From: Streptomyces atroolivaceus
GTDB lineage: Bacteria > Actinomycetota > Actinomycetes > Streptomycetales > Streptomycetaceae
NCBI RefSeq assembly: GCF_000717025.1
Contig: NZ_JNXG01000002.1
Coordinates: forward strand, 434,001 to 498,000
DNA: 64,000 bases
Reading direction: 5' to 3'
Both the position numbers and the translations under genes were made by a program. Under the pieces are notes generated by a model. The model was not told the origin of the DNA. It searched no databases and saw nothing but the letters and a program-made list of their open reading frames with translations. Below are positions 17,454 through 27,469 of this stretch, piece by piece. Positions within the stretch are counted from its first letter, which is position 1. Each line of letters opens with the position of its first letter.

Positions 17454-17465
17454 GAGCGGGTTTAG

Positions 17466-17747
17466 ATGCCGCGCAGTCTCAAGAAGGGGCCCTTCGTCGA
17501 CGGCCACCTCATCAAGAAGGTGGACGTACAGAACGAGGCAGGCACCAAGAACGTCATCAAGACCTGGTCCCGTCGCTCGATGATCATCCCGGCCATGCTG
17601 GGTCACACCATCGCGGTGCACAACGGCAAGATCCACGTCCCGGTGTTCGTCACCGAGTCGATGGTCGGCCACAAGCTCGGCGAGTTCTCGCCGACTCGCA
17701 CCTTCCGCGGCCACGTCAAGGACGACCGGAAGTCGAAGCGCCGCTAG
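17466..17747 (+). CDS. rpsS: 30S ribosomal protein S19
   Basis: The 93-residue S19 starts [20 protein letters not shown] and ends with [22 protein letters not shown], the standard form. It pairs with S13 in the 30S head. It follows rplB by 12 nt, with a GGAGCGGG ribosome site. Confidence 0.98.
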   Translation: MPRSLKKGPFVDGHLIKKVDVQNEAGTKNVIKTWSRRSMIIPAMLGHTIAVHNGKIHVPVFVTESMVGHKLGEFSPTRTFRGHVKDDRKSKRR

Positions 17748-17789
17748 CGCGGGGTGGAAACGACTATGACTCACACCGAAGGGACAACC

Positions 17790-18137
17790 ATGGAAGCCAG
17801 GGCCCAGGCGCGGTACATCCGCGTCACGCCCATGAAGGCCCGCCGCGTGGTGGACCTCATCCGTGGCATGGATGCCACGGAGGCTCAGGCGGTCCTGCGT
17901 TTCGCCCCGCAGGCCGCGAGCGTGCCGGTTGGCAAGGTGCTTGACAGCGCCATCGCCAACGCTGCACACAACTACGACCACCCTGACGCCTCTTCGCTGG
18001 TCATCAGCGAGGCGTACGTGGACGAGGGCCCGACCCTGAAGCGGTTCCGTCCGCGTGCTCAGGGCCGTGCCTACCGGATCCGTAAGCGGACCAGCCACAT
18101 CACCGTGGTCGTCAGCAGCAAGGAAGGAACCCGGTAA
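17790..18137 (+). CDS. rplV: 50S ribosomal protein L22
   Basis: The 115-residue L22 starts [20 protein letters not shown]. Its beta-hairpin region lines the exit tunnel near the macrolide site. An in-frame GTG at 17754 would add 12 residues of non-conserved sequence; the ATG at 17790 matches the usual Streptomyces L22 start. The stop overlaps the rpsC start by one base. Confidence 0.97.
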   Translation: MEARAQARYIRVTPMKARRVVDLIRGMDATEAQAVLRFAPQAASVPVGKVLDSAIANAAHNYDHPDASSLVISEAYVDEGPTLKRFRPRAQGRAYRIRKRTSHITVVVSSKEGTR

Positions 18138-18973
18138 TGGGCCAGAAGGTAAACCCGCACGGGTTCCGGCTCGGCATTACCACGGACTTCAAGTCCCGTT
18201 GGTACGCCGACAAGCTGTACAAGGACTACGTCAAGGAAGACGTCGCCATTCGTCGCATGATGACGAAGGGCATGGAGCGGGCCGGCATCTCGAAGGTCGA
18301 GATCGAGCGCACCCGCGACCGCGTCCGCGTTGACATCCACACCGCCCGCCCGGGCATCGTCATCGGCCGCCGTGGCGCCGAGGCCGACCGCATCCGTGGC
18401 GAGCTGGAGAAGCTGACCGGCAAGCAGGTCCAGCTGAACATCCTCGAGGTCAAGAACCCCGAGGTGGACGCTCAGCTGGTGGCCCAGGCCGTCGCCGAGC
18501 AGCTCTCCTCCCGTGTCTCCTTCCGTCGTGCCATGCGTAAGAGCATGCAGAGCACGATGAAGGCGGGCGCAAAGGGCATCAAGATCCAGTGCGGTGGCCG
18601 CCTCGGCGGCGCCGAGATGTCCCGCTCGGAGTTCTACCGCGAGGGCCGCGTGCCCCTGCACACGCTCCGTGCGAACGTCGACTACGGCTTCTTCGAGGCC
18701 AAGACGACCTTCGGCCGCATCGGCGTGAAGGTCTGGATCTACAAGGGCGACGTCAAGAACATCGCCGAGGTCCGCGCCGAGAACGCAGCGGCTCGCGCCG
18801 GCAACCGTCCGGCCCGTGGCGGCGCTGACCGCCCGGCCGGCCGTGGTGGCCGTGGTGGCGAGCGCGGCGGTCGCGGCCGCAAGCCGCAGCAGTCCGCGCC
18901 GGCAGCGGAGGCCCCCAAGGCCGACGCTCCCGCCGCCGCTGCTCCGGCTGAGAGCACCGGAACGGAGGCCTGA
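18137..18973 (+). CDS. rpsC: 30S ribosomal protein S3
   Basis: The 278-residue S3 has an N-terminal KH-type domain with [12 protein letters not shown] (the GxxG loop) at about 75-86 and the C-terminal S3 domain ending near residue 215. A low-complexity, Arg/Gly/Ala-rich tail of about 60 residues follows, longer than in E. coli and common in actinobacteria. S3 lines the mRNA entry channel. Confidence 0.98.
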   Translation: MGQKVNPHGFRLGITTDFKSRWYADKLYKDYVKEDVAIRRMMTKGMERAGISKVEIERTRDRVRVDIHTARPGIVIGRRGAEADRIRGELEKLTGKQVQLNILEVKNPEVDAQLVAQAVAEQLSSRVSFRRAMRKSMQSTMKAGAKGIKIQCGGRLGGAEMSRSEFYREGRVPLHTLRANVDYGFFEAKTTFGRIGVKVWIYKGDVKNIAEVRAENAAARAGNRPARGGADRPAGRGGRGGERGGRGRKPQQSAPAAEAPKADAPAAAAPAESTGTEA

Positions 18974-18978
18974 CCGAA

Positions 18979-19398
18979 ATGCTGATCCCCCGTAGGGTCA
19001 AGCACCGCAAGCAGCACCACCCGAAGCGCAGCGGCATGTCCAAGGGTGGCACGCAGGTTGCGTTCGGCGAGTACGGCATCCAGGCGCTGTCCCCGGCGTA
19101 CGTGACGAACCGCCAGATCGAGGCAGCTCGTATCGCGATGACCCGCCACATCAAGCGTGGCGGCAAGGTCTGGATCAACATCTACCCGGACCGCCCCCTG
19201 ACGAAGAAGCCTGCCGAGACCCGCATGGGTTCCGGTAAGGGTTCTCCCGAGTGGTGGATCGCGAACGTCAAGCCCGGTCGGGTGATGTTCGAGCTGTCCT
19301 ACCCGAACGAGAAGATTGCTCGTGAGGCGCTCACCCGCGCTGCTCACAAGCTTCCGATGAAGTGCCGGATCGTTCGGCGCGAGGCAGGTGAGTCGTGA
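18979..19398 (+). CDS. rplP: 50S ribosomal protein L16
   Basis: The 139-residue L16 starts [20 protein letters not shown] and contains [24 protein letters not shown]. It helps position the A-site tRNA acceptor arm. It begins 5 nt after rpsC, and its stop overlaps the rpmC ATG by one base. Confidence 0.98.
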   Translation: MLIPRRVKHRKQHHPKRSGMSKGGTQVAFGEYGIQALSPAYVTNRQIEAARIAMTRHIKRGGKVWINIYPDRPLTKKPAETRMGSGKGSPEWWIANVKPGRVMFELSYPNEKIAREALTRAAHKLPMKCRIVRREAGES

Positions 19399-19622
19399 TG
19401 TCGGCCGGTACCAAGGCGTCCGAGCTGCGCGAGCTGGGCGGCGAGGAGCTTCTCAACAAGCTCCGCGAGGCCAAGGAAGAGCTGTTCAACCTCCGCTTCC
19501 AGGCGGCGACGGGGCAGCTCGAGAACCACGGTCGGCTCAAGTCCGTCCGTAAGGACATCGCCCGGATCTACACCCTGATGCGCGAGCGCGAGCTGGGCAT
19601 CGAGACGGTGGAGAGCGTCTGA
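19398..19622 (+). CDS. rpmC: 50S ribosomal protein L29
   Basis: The 74-residue helical L29 contains [19 protein letters not shown] and [16 protein letters not shown] at 19398 overlaps the rplP stop; a GTG one codon earlier is also in frame. It sits beside L23 at the tunnel exit. Its stop overlaps the rpsQ start. Confidence 0.97.
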   Translation: MSAGTKASELRELGGEELLNKLREAKEELFNLRFQAATGQLENHGRLKSVRKDIARIYTLMRERELGIETVESV

Positions 19623-19906
19623 TGAGCGAGAGCACTGTGACTGAGACCAAGACCGACCGCGGCTTCCGCAAGACCCGTGAGGGTCTGGTCGTCAGCGACA
19701 AGATGGACAAGACCGTCGTCGTCGCTGTCGAGGACCGCGTCAAGCACGCGCTGTACGGCAAGGTCATCCGCCGTACGAACAAGCTCAAGGCCCACGACGA
19801 GCAGAACGCCGCAGGCGTCGGCGACCGCGTCCTCATCATGGAGACGCGTCCGCTGTCCGCGACGAAGCGCTGGCGCATCGTCGAGATCCTCGAGAAGGCC
19901 AAGTAA
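19622..19906 (+). CDS. rpsQ: 30S ribosomal protein S17
   Basis: The 94-residue S17 has the OB-fold sequence [31 protein letters not shown]. The roughly 10-residue N-terminal extension is usual in actinobacteria. It binds 16S helices 7 and 11 early in 30S assembly. It is the last gene before two strong hairpins. Confidence 0.97.
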   Translation: MSESTVTETKTDRGFRKTREGLVVSDKMDKTVVVAVEDRVKHALYGKVIRRTNKLKAHDEQNAAGVGDRVLIMETRPLSATKRWRIVEILEKAK

Positions 19907-19908
19907 TC

Positions 19909-19930
19909 CCTGAGGGGGTCTCCCCTCAGG
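19909..19930 (+). terminator. First hairpin between rpsQ and rplN
   Basis: CCTGAGGGG (19909-19917) pairs with CCCCTCAGG (19922-19930), 9 bp with a 4-nt loop, two bases after the rpsQ stop. There is no T-run. It separates the S10 and spc parts and may attenuate or protect mRNA ends. Confidence 0.7.
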
Positions 19931-19944
19931 CCAGTTCCGCCAGG

Positions 19945-19980
19945 CTCGGCAGGGGCTCCCGCAACGGGGCCCCTGCCGGG
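19945..19980 (+). terminator. Second hairpin between rpsQ and rplN
   Basis: GGCAGGGGC (19948-19956) pairs with GCCCCTGCC (19969-19977), and the stem extends inward by three pairs and outward by one or two. With the hairpin at 19909-19930 it makes a tandem pair, 27 nt before the rplN GTG. It ends close to the rplN ribosome site, so it could also affect translation. Confidence 0.65.
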
Positions 19981-20006
19981 AACCGGCAGACGATCAGGAG
20001 ATAGAC

Positions 20007-20375
20007 GTGATCCAGCAGGAGTCGCGACTGCGTGTCGCCGACAACACGGGTGCGAAGGAAATTCTCACCATCCGTGTTCTCGGTGGCTCGGGTCGCCGCT
20101 ACGCGGGCATCGGTGACGTCATCGTCGCCACCGTCAAGGACGCGATCCCCGGTGGCAACGTGAAGAAGGGTGACGTCGTCAAGGCCGTCATCGTTCGCAC
20201 CGTCAAGGAGCGTCGCCGTCCGGATGGCTCGTACATCCGCTTCGACGAGAACGCCGCTGTCATTCTCAAGAGCGACGGCGACCCCCGCGGCACCCGTATC
20301 TTCGGCCCCGTGGGCCGAGAGCTGCGCGAGAAGAAGTTCATGAAGATCATCTCGCTCGCGCCGGAGGTGCTGTAA
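20007..20375 (+). CDS. rplN: 50S ribosomal protein L14
   Basis: The 122-residue L14 starts [20 protein letters not shown], from GTG with AGGAG upstream (about 19996-20000). It contributes to the intersubunit bridge to 16S helix 14. It is the first gene of the spc block after the hairpin pair. Confidence 0.98.
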   Translation: MIQQESRLRVADNTGAKEILTIRVLGGSGRRYAGIGDVIVATVKDAIPGGNVKKGDVVKAVIVRTVKERRRPDGSYIRFDENAAVILKSDGDPRGTRIFGPVGRELREKKFMKIISLAPEVL

Positions 20376-20377
20376 GC

Positions 20378-20701
20378 ATGAAGATCAAGAAGGGCGACCT
20401 GGTTCAGGTCATCACCGGTAAGGACAAGGGCAAGCAGGGCAAGGTCATCGTCGCCTTCCCCGCTCAGGACCGCGTCCTCGTCGAGGGTGTCAACCGGGTC
20501 AAGAAGCACACCAAGGCCGGTCAGACGGCTCGCGGCTCGCAGACCGGTGGCATTGTCACCACCGAGGCCCCGATTCACGTCAGCAACGTTCAGCTGGTCG
20601 TGGAGAAGGACGGCAACAAGGTCGTCACCCGCGTCGGCTACCGCTTTGACGACGAGGGCAAGAAGATCCGCGTTGCCAAGCGGACCGGTGAGGACATCTG
20701 A
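20378..20701 (+). CDS. rplX: 50S ribosomal protein L24
   Basis: The 107-residue L24 has a KOW motif, [20 protein letters not shown], at the start. It is an assembly-initiator protein bound near the 5' end of 23S rRNA. It starts 2 nt after rplN and overlaps rplE by one base. Confidence 0.98.
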   Translation: MKIKKGDLVQVITGKDKGKQGKVIVAFPAQDRVLVEGVNRVKKHTKAGQTARGSQTGGIVTTEAPIHVSNVQLVVEKDGNKVVTRVGYRFDDEGKKIRVAKRTGEDI

Positions 20702-21258
20702 TGACTGCCACCACTGCGCCGCGTCTCAAGACGCGCTACCGCGAAGAAATCGCCGGCAAGCTGCGTGAGGAGTTCTCGTACGAGAACGTCATGCAGATCC
20801 CCGGTCTGGTCAAGATCGTGGTCAACATGGGTGTGGGCGACGCCGCCCGCGACTCCAAGCTGATCGACGGTGCCGTCAAGGACCTCACCACGATCACGGG
20901 CCAGAAGCCGGCCGTCACGAAGGCCCGCAAGTCGATCGCGCAGTTCAAGCTGCGCGAGGGGCAGCCGATCGGCTGCCACGTCACCCTCCGTGGTGACCGC
21001 ATGTGGGAGTTCCTGGACCGTACGCTGTCGCTCGCGCTTCCGCGTATCCGTGACTTCCGTGGCCTGTCGCCGAAGCAGTTCGACGGCCGTGGCAACTACA
21101 CCTTCGGTCTCACGGAGCAGGTCATGTTCCACGAGATCGACCAGGACAAGATCGACCGGGTCCGGGGCATGGACATCACCGTGGTCACCACGGCGACCAA
21201 CGACGACGAGGGTCGTGCCCTGCTTCGTCACCTCGGCTTCCCGTTCAAGGAGAACTGA
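20701..21258 (+). CDS. rplE: 50S ribosomal protein L5
   Basis: The 185-residue L5 contains [15 protein letters not shown] and [16 protein letters not shown]. It is part of the 5S rRNP and contacts the P-site tRNA. The length is typical. Confidence 0.98.
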   Translation: MTATTAPRLKTRYREEIAGKLREEFSYENVMQIPGLVKIVVNMGVGDAARDSKLIDGAVKDLTTITGQKPAVTKARKSIAQFKLREGQPIGCHVTLRGDRMWEFLDRTLSLALPRIRDFRGLSPKQFDGRGNYTFGLTEQVMFHEIDQDKIDRVRGMDITVVTTATNDDEGRALLRHLGFPFKEN

Positions 21259-21260
21259 CC

Positions 21261-21446
21261 GTGGCGAAGAAGGCTCTGATCGCTAAGGCCGCCCGTAAGC
21301 CGAAGTTCGGCGTGCGCGGGTACACCCGCTGCCAGCGCTGCGGCCGGCCCCACTCCGTCTACCGCAAGTTCGGCCTGTGCCGCGTGTGCCTTCGTGAGAT
21401 GGCTCACCGTGGCGAGCTGCCGGGCGTGACCAAGAGCTCCTGGTAA
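21261..21446 (+). CDS. rpsZ: 30S ribosomal protein S14, zinc type
   Basis: The 61-residue zinc-ribbon form of S14 shows two CxxC pairs in [22 protein letters not shown]. The GTG start follows rplE by 2 nt. A zinc-free paralogue (rpsN) is usual elsewhere in Streptomyces under Zur control; it is not in this window. It lies before a hairpin and a 223-nt gap. Confidence 0.97.
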   Translation: MAKKALIAKAARKPKFGVRGYTRCQRCGRPHSVYRKFGLCRVCLREMAHRGELPGVTKSSW

Positions 21447-21447
21447 T

Positions 21448-21476
21448 TCCTCCTCGCCCTTTGGGCGTTGGGAGGA
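21448..21476 (+). terminator. Hairpin after rpsZ
   Basis: TCCTCC can pair with GGAGGA, with an inner stem CGCCC/GGGCG (21455-21467) around TTT. There is no T-run after it. It lies in a 223-nt gap before rpsH, so it may partially terminate or stabilise mRNA in mid-operon. Confidence 0.5.
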
Positions 21477-21669
21477 CCAGAAAGCTCTCGGTAAGTATCC
21501 GGTCGGCAGGAGCCCCGCTCTTCATGCCGTAGGCTTGAAGGGTTGGGCGCCTGCCGCCCTGACCGACTTACTACGCCGTAGGTCCCCGCACCGCACCCGT
21601 CCCGCCACTGAGTGGGGAGAGGGATGGCGCATACAGGAAACCCCGGCGAGAGAGGCCGAAGGCCAACTC

Positions 21670-22068
21670 ATGACCATGACTGATCCCATCGCAGACATGC
21701 TCACGCGTCTGCGTAACGCGAACTCGGCGTATCACGACGATGTCGCGATGCCGCACAGCAAGATCAAGTCGCACATCGCGGAGATTCTCCAGCAGGAGGG
21801 TTTCATCACCGGCTGGAAGGTCGAGGACGCCGAGGTCGGTAAGAACCTCGTCCTCGAGCTGAAGTTCGGGCCGAACCGCGAGCGTTCGATTGCCGGCATC
21901 AAGCGCATCTCGAAGCCGGGTCTGCGTGTATACGCAAAGTCCACCAATCTGCCGAAGGTTCTCGGCGGCCTGGGCGTGGCGATCATCTCCACGTCCCACG
22001 GTCTCCTGACCGGCCAGCAGGCCAGCAAGAAGGGCGTAGGTGGGGAAGTCCTCGCCTACGTCTGGTAG
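21670..22068 (+). CDS. rpsH: 30S ribosomal protein S8
   Basis: The 132-residue S8 starts [20 protein letters not shown] and has [20 protein letters not shown] near the end. A longer upstream frame from 21535 lacks S8 similarity, so the ATG at 21670 is used. S8 binds 16S helix 21 and is the spc-operon repressor in E. coli; local autoregulation is untested. Confidence 0.97.
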   Translation: MTMTDPIADMLTRLRNANSAYHDDVAMPHSKIKSHIAEILQQEGFITGWKVEDAEVGKNLVLELKFGPNRERSIAGIKRISKPGLRVYAKSTNLPKVLGGLGVAIISTSHGLLTGQQASKKGVGGEVLAYVW

Positions 22069-22089
22069 TCGGGAACGGAGGAATAGCTC

Positions 22090-22629
22090 ATGTCGCGAAT
22101 CGGCAAGCTCCCCATCCAGGTTCCCGCCGGTGTGGACGTCACCATCGATGGCCGCACGGTCGCGGTGAAGGGCCCCAAGGGTTCCCTCTCGCACACCGTC
22201 GCAGCGCCGATCGAGGTCACCAAGGGTGAGGACGGCGTGCTCAACGTCGTCCGCCCGAACGACGAGCGTCAGAACAAGGCCCTCCACGGCCTGTCCCGCA
22301 CGCTGGTGGCGAACATGATCACCGGCGTGACCACGGGATACAGCAAGGCGCTCGAGATCAGCGGTGTCGGTTACCGCGTCCAGGCGAAGGGCTCCAACCT
22401 GGAGTTCGCCCTGGGCTACAGCCACCCGATCCTCATCGAGGCTCCGGAAGGCATCACCTTCAAGGTCGAGTCGCCCACGAAGCTCAGCGTCGAGGGCATC
22501 GACAAGCAGAAGGTCGGCGAGGTAGCCGCCAACATCCGCAAGCTGCGGAAGCCCGACCCGTACAAGGCCAAGGGCGTCAAGTACGCGGGCGAGGTCATCC
22601 GCCGCAAGGTCGGAAAGGCTGGTAAGTAG
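22090..22629 (+). CDS. rplF: 50S ribosomal protein L6
   Basis: The 179-residue L6 starts [20 protein letters not shown] and has two repeated domains. The C-terminal signature [20 protein letters not shown] is clear. It sits near the stalk base. GGAGGAA precedes the start. Confidence 0.98.
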   Translation: MSRIGKLPIQVPAGVDVTIDGRTVAVKGPKGSLSHTVAAPIEVTKGEDGVLNVVRPNDERQNKALHGLSRTLVANMITGVTTGYSKALEISGVGYRVQAKGSNLEFALGYSHPILIEAPEGITFKVESPTKLSVEGIDKQKVGEVAANIRKLRKPDPYKAKGVKYAGEVIRRKVGKAGK

Positions 22630-22631
22630 CC

Positions 22632-23015
22632 ATGGCATACGGTGTGAAGATCGCCAAGGGCGACGCGTACAAGCGTGCCGCTCTCAAGCGGCGCCACATC
22701 CGCGTCCGCAAGCACATCTCCGGTTCGCCGGAGCGTCCCCGCTTGGTCGTGACGCGTTCCAACCGCCACATCGTGGCCCAGGTCATCGACGACATCGCGG
22801 GCCACACGCTCGCGTCGGCGTCGACCCTGGACACCTCGATCCGTGGTGCGGAGGGTGACAAGAGCGCCCAGGCCAAGCAGGTCGGCGCCCTGGTCGCCGA
22901 GCGTGCCAAGGCTGCAGGCGTCGAGGCCGTCGTGTTTGACCGCGGTGGTAACCAGTACGCCGGGCGGATTGCCGCTCTGGCTGACGCCGCCCGTGAAGCC
23001 GGGCTGAAGTTCTAA
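22632..23015 (+). CDS. rplR: 50S ribosomal protein L18
   Basis: The 127-residue L18 contains [20 protein letters not shown] and [20 protein letters not shown]. It binds 5S rRNA with L5. It starts 2 nt after rplF. Confidence 0.98.
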   Translation: MAYGVKIAKGDAYKRAALKRRHIRVRKHISGSPERPRLVVTRSNRHIVAQVIDDIAGHTLASASTLDTSIRGAEGDKSAQAKQVGALVAERAKAAGVEAVVFDRGGNQYAGRIAALADAAREAGLKF

Positions 23016-23062
23016 GCCCCGGTTCCAACGCACAGCGGACGTAACAGAGAGAGGTAAATCCA

Positions 23063-23665
23063 ATGGCTGGACCCCAGCGCCGCGGAAGCGGTGCCGGTGG
23101 CGGCGAGCGGCGGGACCGGAAGGGCCGTGACGGTGGCGCAGCCGCCGAGAAGACCGCGTACGTCGAGCGCGTCGTCGCGATCAACCGCGTCGCCAAGGTA
23201 GTGAAGGGTGGTCGTCGCTTCAGCTTCACCGCGCTGGTCGTGGTGGGCGATGGTGACGGCACCGTCGGTGTCGGATACGGCAAGGCCAAGGAAGTTCCCG
23301 CGGCCATCGCCAAGGGCGTCGAAGAGGCCAAGAAGAGCTTCTTCAAGGTCCCGCGTATCCAGGGCACCATCCCTCACCCGATCCAGGGCGAGAAGGCTGC
23401 GGGCGTCGTCCTGCTCAAGCCTGCTTCCCCCGGTACCGGTGTGATCGCGGGTGGCCCGGTGCGTGCCGTTCTGGAGTGCGCCGGCGTCCACGACATCCTG
23501 TCGAAGTCGCTCGGTTCTTCGAACCCGATCAACATCGTGCACGCGACCGTGGCGGCCCTTCAGGGTCTGCAGCGTCCCGAGGAGATCGCGGCCCGCCGCG
23601 GTCTGCCCCTCGAGGACGTCGCCCCCGCGGCTCTGCTCCGTGCGCGTGCGGGAGCGGGTGCGTAA
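23063..23665 (+). CDS. rpsE: 30S ribosomal protein S5
   Basis: The 200-residue S5 has an Arg/Gly-rich N-terminal extension of about 30 residues, then the dsRBD-like part ([20 protein letters not shown]) and the C-terminal fold with [20 protein letters not shown]. It contributes to decoding fidelity. Its stop overlaps the rpmD start. Confidence 0.98.
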   Translation: MAGPQRRGSGAGGGERRDRKGRDGGAAAEKTAYVERVVAINRVAKVVKGGRRFSFTALVVVGDGDGTVGVGYGKAKEVPAAIAKGVEEAKKSFFKVPRIQGTIPHPIQGEKAAGVVLLKPASPGTGVIAGGPVRAVLECAGVHDILSKSLGSSNPINIVHATVAALQGLQRPEEIAARRGLPLEDVAPAALLRARAGAGA

Positions 23666-23847
23666 TGGCTCGCCTCAAGATCACGCAGACGAAGTCGTAC
23701 ATCGGCAGCAAGCAGAACCACCGCGACACCCTGCGTTCGCTCGGGCTCAAGCGCCTGAACGACTCGGTTGTCAAGGAGGACCGCCCCGAGTTCCGCGGAA
23801 TGGTTCACACCGTCCGCCACCTCGTGACGGTTGAGGAGGTTGACTGA
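23665..23847 (+). CDS. rpmD: 50S ribosomal protein L30
   Basis: The 60-residue L30 starts [20 protein letters not shown]. It overlaps rpsE by one base (TAATG). The size and sequence are typical. Confidence 0.97.
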   Translation: MARLKITQTKSYIGSKQNHRDTLRSLGLKRLNDSVVKEDRPEFRGMVHTVRHLVTVEEVD

Positions 23848-23848
23848 C

Positions 23849-24304
23849 ATGGCGGAGAACAGCCCGCTGAAGGCCCACAACCTCCGGCCTGCCCCGGGCG
23901 CCAAGACCGCCAAGACCCGTGTGGGTCGTGGTGAGGCGTCCAAGGGTAAGACCGCAGGCCGTGGTACCAAGGGTACGAAGGCTCGTTACCAGGTTCCGGA
24001 GCGCTTCGAGGGTGGCCAGATGCCCCTCCACATGCGTCTCCCGAAGCTCAAGGGCTTCAAGAACCCGTTCCGCACGGAGTACCAGGTCGTGAACCTGGAC
24101 AAGCTCGCGACGCTCTACCCCGAGGGTGGAGAGGTCACGGTGGCCGATCTGGTCGCCAAGGGCGCTGTGCGCAACAACCACCTCGTCAAGGTCCTCGGAC
24201 AGGGCGAGATCTCCGTGGCGCTGCAGGTTTCGGTTGACGCCGTCTCCGGCTCCGCCAAGGAGAAGATCGCCGCTGCCGGCGGCACCGTCACCGAACTCGT
24301 CTGA
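23849..24304 (+). CDS. rplO: 50S ribosomal protein L15
   Basis: The 151-residue L15 starts [20 protein letters not shown] and has the Gly/Lys-rich stretch [19 protein letters not shown], which threads into 23S rRNA. It starts 1 nt after rpmD. A terminator-like hairpin follows. Confidence 0.98.
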   Translation: MAENSPLKAHNLRPAPGAKTAKTRVGRGEASKGKTAGRGTKGTKARYQVPERFEGGQMPLHMRLPKLKGFKNPFRTEYQVVNLDKLATLYPEGGEVTVADLVAKGAVRNNHLVKVLGQGEISVALQVSVDAVSGSAKEKIAAAGGTVTELV

Positions 24305-24339
24305 GACAACTCGGACAGGACAGTGGCCTGAACACCCGA

Positions 24340-24371
24340 CCGGGGATGCCTCTCATTTGGGGCATCCCCGG
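24340..24371 (+). terminator. Terminator after rplO
   Basis: CCGGGGATGCC (24340-24350) pairs perfectly with GGCATCCCCGG (24361-24371), an 11-bp stem with a 10-nt loop, followed by TTGGTCGTTCC. It probably ends most spc transcription, so secY would need its own promoter in the following 150 nt. Confidence 0.75.
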
Positions 24372-24528
24372 TTGGTCGTTCCTAGGGGGGCATGTACGCC
24401 GGTAAGGTGGCGTGCACTGTTGCTGTGGTAAGACCTGGGCAAGAGCCCGGGGTCCTTTGGCTGTTACGTAATCGTCGATCCTCAAGACCGTCACCTCACG
24501 CTTTTGCGCGGGGGTCGCAGGAGGCACC

Positions 24529-25848
24529 GTGCTCACCGCGTTCGCCCGGGCGTTCAAGACGCCCGACCTGCGCAAGAAGCTGCTCTTCACGCTCGGCATC
24601 ATCGTGCTCTACCGTCTCGGGGCGCACATTCCCGTACCGGGGGTGAGCTACGAGAACGTCCAGATTTGTGTTGATCAGGCCAGCAAGGGCAACAACAGCC
24701 TGTTCGGTCTGGTGAACATGTTCAGCGGTGGTGCACTGCTGCAGATCACGATCTTCGCGCTCGGAATCATGCCGTACATCACGGCCAGCATCATTCTTCA
24801 GCTGCTGACCGTCGTCATCCCCCGTCTCGAAGCCCTGAAGAAGGAGGGGCAGTCGGGCACGGCCAAGATCACGCAGTACACGCGTTATCTGACCGTCGCG
24901 CTCGCCATCCTCCAGGGCACCGGGCTCGTGGCGACCGCCCGCAGCGGCACGCTGTTCAGCGGTTGCCCCGTCGCCGACCAGATCGTCCCGAACCAGTCGA
25001 TCTTCACGACCGTCGTCATGGTGCTCACCATGACCGCGGGCACCGCCGCCGTCATGTGGCTCGGTGAGCTCATCACCGACCGCGGCATCGGCAACGGCAT
25101 GTCGATCCTGATGTTCATCTCGATCGCCGCCAGCTTCCCCGGCGCCCTGTGGGCCATCAAGGAGAGCGGCAAGCTGGCCGACGGCTGGATCGAGTTCATC
25201 ACGGTCATCCTCATCGGCTTCGTGATGGTCGGCCTCGTCGTCTTCGTCGAGCAGGCCCAGCGCAGGGTCCCGGTGCAGTACGCGAAGCGGATGATCGGGC
25301 GCCGGTCGTACGGTGGTACGTCCACCTACATCCCGCTGAAGGTGAACCAGGCGGGTGTGATTCCCGTCATCTTCGCTTCTTCGCTGCTCTACATCCCTGC
25401 TCTAATCGTTCAGTTCTCCAACTCCGACGCGGGCTGGGCGACCTGGATCCAGGACCACTTCGTCAAGGGCGACCACCCGTACTACATCGCGACGTACTTC
25501 CTTCTGATCGTGTTCTTCGCCTTCTTCTACGTGGCGATCTCGTTCAACCCCGAGGAAGTCGCCGACAACATGAAGAAGTATGGTGGCTTCATCCCGGGTA
25601 TCCGGGCAGGTCGGCCCACTGCCGAGTACCTGAGCTACGTGCTCAACCGGATCACTTGGCCGGGCTCGCTGTACCTGGGTCTGATCGCTCTGGTGCCGAC
25701 GATGGCGTTGGCAGGCTTCGGTGGTGCCAACCAGAACTTCCCGTTCGGCGGGACGAGCATCCTGATCATCGTGGGTGTGGGTCTGGAGACCGTGAAGCAG
25801 ATCGAGAGTCAGCTCCAGCAGCGCAATTACGAAGGGTTCCTCCGCTGA
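24529..25848 (+). CDS. secY: Preprotein translocase subunit SecY
   Basis: The 439-residue integral membrane protein has about ten membrane helices and forms the SecYEG channel. Characteristic segments are LYRLGAHIPVPGV near the start, ALGIMPYITASIILQLL, and RPTAEYLSYVLNRITWPGSL near the end. GTG at 24529 follows AGGAGG. Its stop overlaps the adk ATG by one base. Confidence 0.98.
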   Translation: MLTAFARAFKTPDLRKKLLFTLGIIVLYRLGAHIPVPGVSYENVQICVDQASKGNNSLFGLVNMFSGGALLQITIFALGIMPYITASIILQLLTVVIPRLEALKKEGQSGTAKITQYTRYLTVALAILQGTGLVATARSGTLFSGCPVADQIVPNQSIFTTVVMVLTMTAGTAAVMWLGELITDRGIGNGMSILMFISIAASFPGALWAIKESGKLADGWIEFITVILIGFVMVGLVVFVEQAQRRVPVQYAKRMIGRRSYGGTSTYIPLKVNQAGVIPVIFASSLLYIPALIVQFSNSDAGWATWIQDHFVKGDHPYYIATYFLLIVFFAFFYVAISFNPEEVADNMKKYGGFIPGIRAGRPTAEYLSYVLNRITWPGSLYLGLIALVPTMALAGFGGANQNFPFGGTSILIIVGVGLETVKQIESQLQQRNYEGFLR

Positions 25849-26507
25849 TGCGAATCGTCCTCGTCGGGCCGCCCGGTGCCGGCAAGGGAACGCAGGCTGC
25901 GTTCCTTGCCAAGAATCTCTCGATTCCGCACATCTCCACGGGCGACCTCTTCCGCGCCAACATCAGCCAGGGCACCGACCTTGGCAAGCAGGCCCGCTCC
26001 TACATGGACGCGGGACAGCTGGTGCCGGACGAAGTCACCAACGCCATGGCCGAGGACCGCATGTCCCAGGCGGACGCCGAGCACGGCTTCCTGCTGGACG
26101 GCTTCCCGCGCAACGTGGGGCAGGCCGTCACGCTGGACGAGATGCTCCGCACCAAGGGCGTCGTGCTGGACGCGGTCCTCGATCTGGAGGTCCCCGAGGA
26201 CGAGGTGGTCAAGCGCATCGCGGGCCGCCGCATCTGCCGTAACGACAGCGCGCACGTCTTCCACGTGACGTACAACCCGCCGAAGGCCGAGGGTGTCTGT
26301 GACGCCTGCGGCGGTGAGCTGTACCAGCGGGACGACGACACCGAGGAGACGGTCCGTACCCGTCTCGAGGTCTACCACACGCAGACCGAGCCGATCATCG
26401 ACTACTACCGGTCCCAGGGCCTGGTCGTGACGATCTCCGCACTCGGCAAGGTCACCGAGGTGACCGAGCGGGCCATGGAGGCCCTCAAGAAGTCCGACGA
26501 GGGCTGA
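25848..26507 (+). CDS. adk: Adenylate kinase
   Basis: The 219-residue enzyme interconverts AMP + ATP and 2 ADP. It has the P-loop GPPGAGKGTQ at residues 7-16, the lid-preceding DGFPRN, and a long-form LID domain with ICRNDSAH and CDACGG, which could bind zinc or be a relic of that site. It is translationally coupled to secY and followed by a strong terminator. Confidence 0.98.
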   Translation: MRIVLVGPPGAGKGTQAAFLAKNLSIPHISTGDLFRANISQGTDLGKQARSYMDAGQLVPDEVTNAMAEDRMSQADAEHGFLLDGFPRNVGQAVTLDEMLRTKGVVLDAVLDLEVPEDEVVKRIAGRRICRNDSAHVFHVTYNPPKAEGVCDACGGELYQRDDDTEETVRTRLEVYHTQTEPIIDYYRSQGLVVTISALGKVTEVTERAMEALKKSDEG

Positions 26508-26534
26508 GCCCCCCCCGTCTCTCACCACCACAGC

Positions 26535-26564
26535 CGGCCGCGGCGCCCTCGGGCGCCGCGGCCG
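26535..26564 (+). terminator. Terminator after adk
   Basis: CGGCCGCGGCGCC (26535-26547) pairs perfectly with GGCGCCGCGGCCG (26552-26564), 13 bp with the tetraloop CTCG, followed by ACTGTTT. It is a strong intrinsic terminator between adk and map. Confidence 0.85.
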
Positions 26565-26632
26565 ACTGTTTGCGCCGTATCGTGGAGTACGGCCATCGAC
26601 CGTTCCCTCCGCAGGCAGAAAGGCGCCCAGCA

Positions 26633-27469
26633 ATGGTGCAGATCAAGACCCCCGAGCAGATCGCGAAGATGCGCGAGGCGGGCCTCGTGGTCGCTGCCAT
26701 TCACGCCGCCACGCGCGAGGCGGCCGTCCCCGGCGCCACCACGAAGGACCTGGACGAGGTCGCCCGCAAGGTGATCGCCGACCACGGCGCGAAGTCGAAC
26801 TTCCTGGGCTACGGCGGATTCCCCGCGACCATCTGCACCTCGGTCAACGACGTCGTCGTGCACGGCATCCCGGACGAGAAGACGGTCCTCAAGGACGGCG
26901 ACATCATCTCGATCGACGCCGGCGCGATCATCGACGGCTGGCACGGCGACGCGGCGTACACCGCCTTCGTCGGCTCCGGGCACGCTCCGGAGGTCGTCGA
27001 GCTCTCCCGGGTGACCGAGGAGTCCATGTGGGCCGGGATCGCCGCGATGAAGGTGAACAACCGGCTCGTCGACATCTCGAAGGCCATCGAGTCCTACATC
27101 CGCCGCCAGCCCCGCCCCGCGACCGGTAAGTACGGGATCATCGAGGACTACGGCGGCCACGGCATCGGCACCGAGATGCACATGGACCCGCACCTGCTGA
27201 ACTACGTCTCGCGCAAGCGTGGCAAGGGCATCAAGCTCGTCCCGGGTGTCTGCCTCGCCATCGAGCCGATGGTCTCGCTGGGCACGGCGCAGACCAAGGT
27301 CCTCTCCGACGAGTGGACGGTCCTCACGACCGACGGCACCTGGTCCTCGCACTGGGAGCACTCGATCGCCCTCACGGAAGAGGGACCGCTGGTCCTGACG
27401 GCTCCCGACTGCGGCCGCGCGAAGCTCGCGCAGTACGGGGTCGAGGCGGCGCCCGACCCGCTGGGCTGA
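26633..27469 (+). CDS. map: Methionine aminopeptidase, type I
   Basis: The 278-residue enzyme removes the N-terminal Met from nascent proteins. Metal-site segments are IISIDAGAIIDGWHGDAAYT (two Asp), GHGIGTEMHMDP (His), and AIEPMVSLG plus the late Glu. It has no SH3 or zinc extension. ATG at 26633 has a weak ribosome site (AGAAAGG) upstream. It stands between two terminated units. Confidence 0.97.
   Translation: MVQIKTPEQIAKMREAGLVVAAIHAATREAAVPGATTKDLDEVARKVIADHGAKSNFLGYGGFPATICTSVNDVVVHGIPDEKTVLKDGDIISIDAGAIIDGWHGDAAYTAFVGSGHAPEVVELSRVTEESMWAGIAAMKVNNRLVDISKAIESYIRRQPRPATGKYGIIEDYGGHGIGTEMHMDPHLLNYVSRKRGKGIKLVPGVCLAIEPMVSLGTAQTKVLSDEWTVLTTDGTWSSHWEHSIALTEEGPLVLTAPDCGRAKLAQYGVEAAPDPLG

Noticed and set aside
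15945..18098. 717-codon minus-strand frame across rplD to rplV
   Set aside because: It lies entirely antisense to conserved ribosomal protein genes; long antisense frames are normal at high GC.
26513..26518. C-run after adk considered as a slippery or regulatory site
   Set aside because: It lies after the stop codon and before the terminator, with nothing it would act on.
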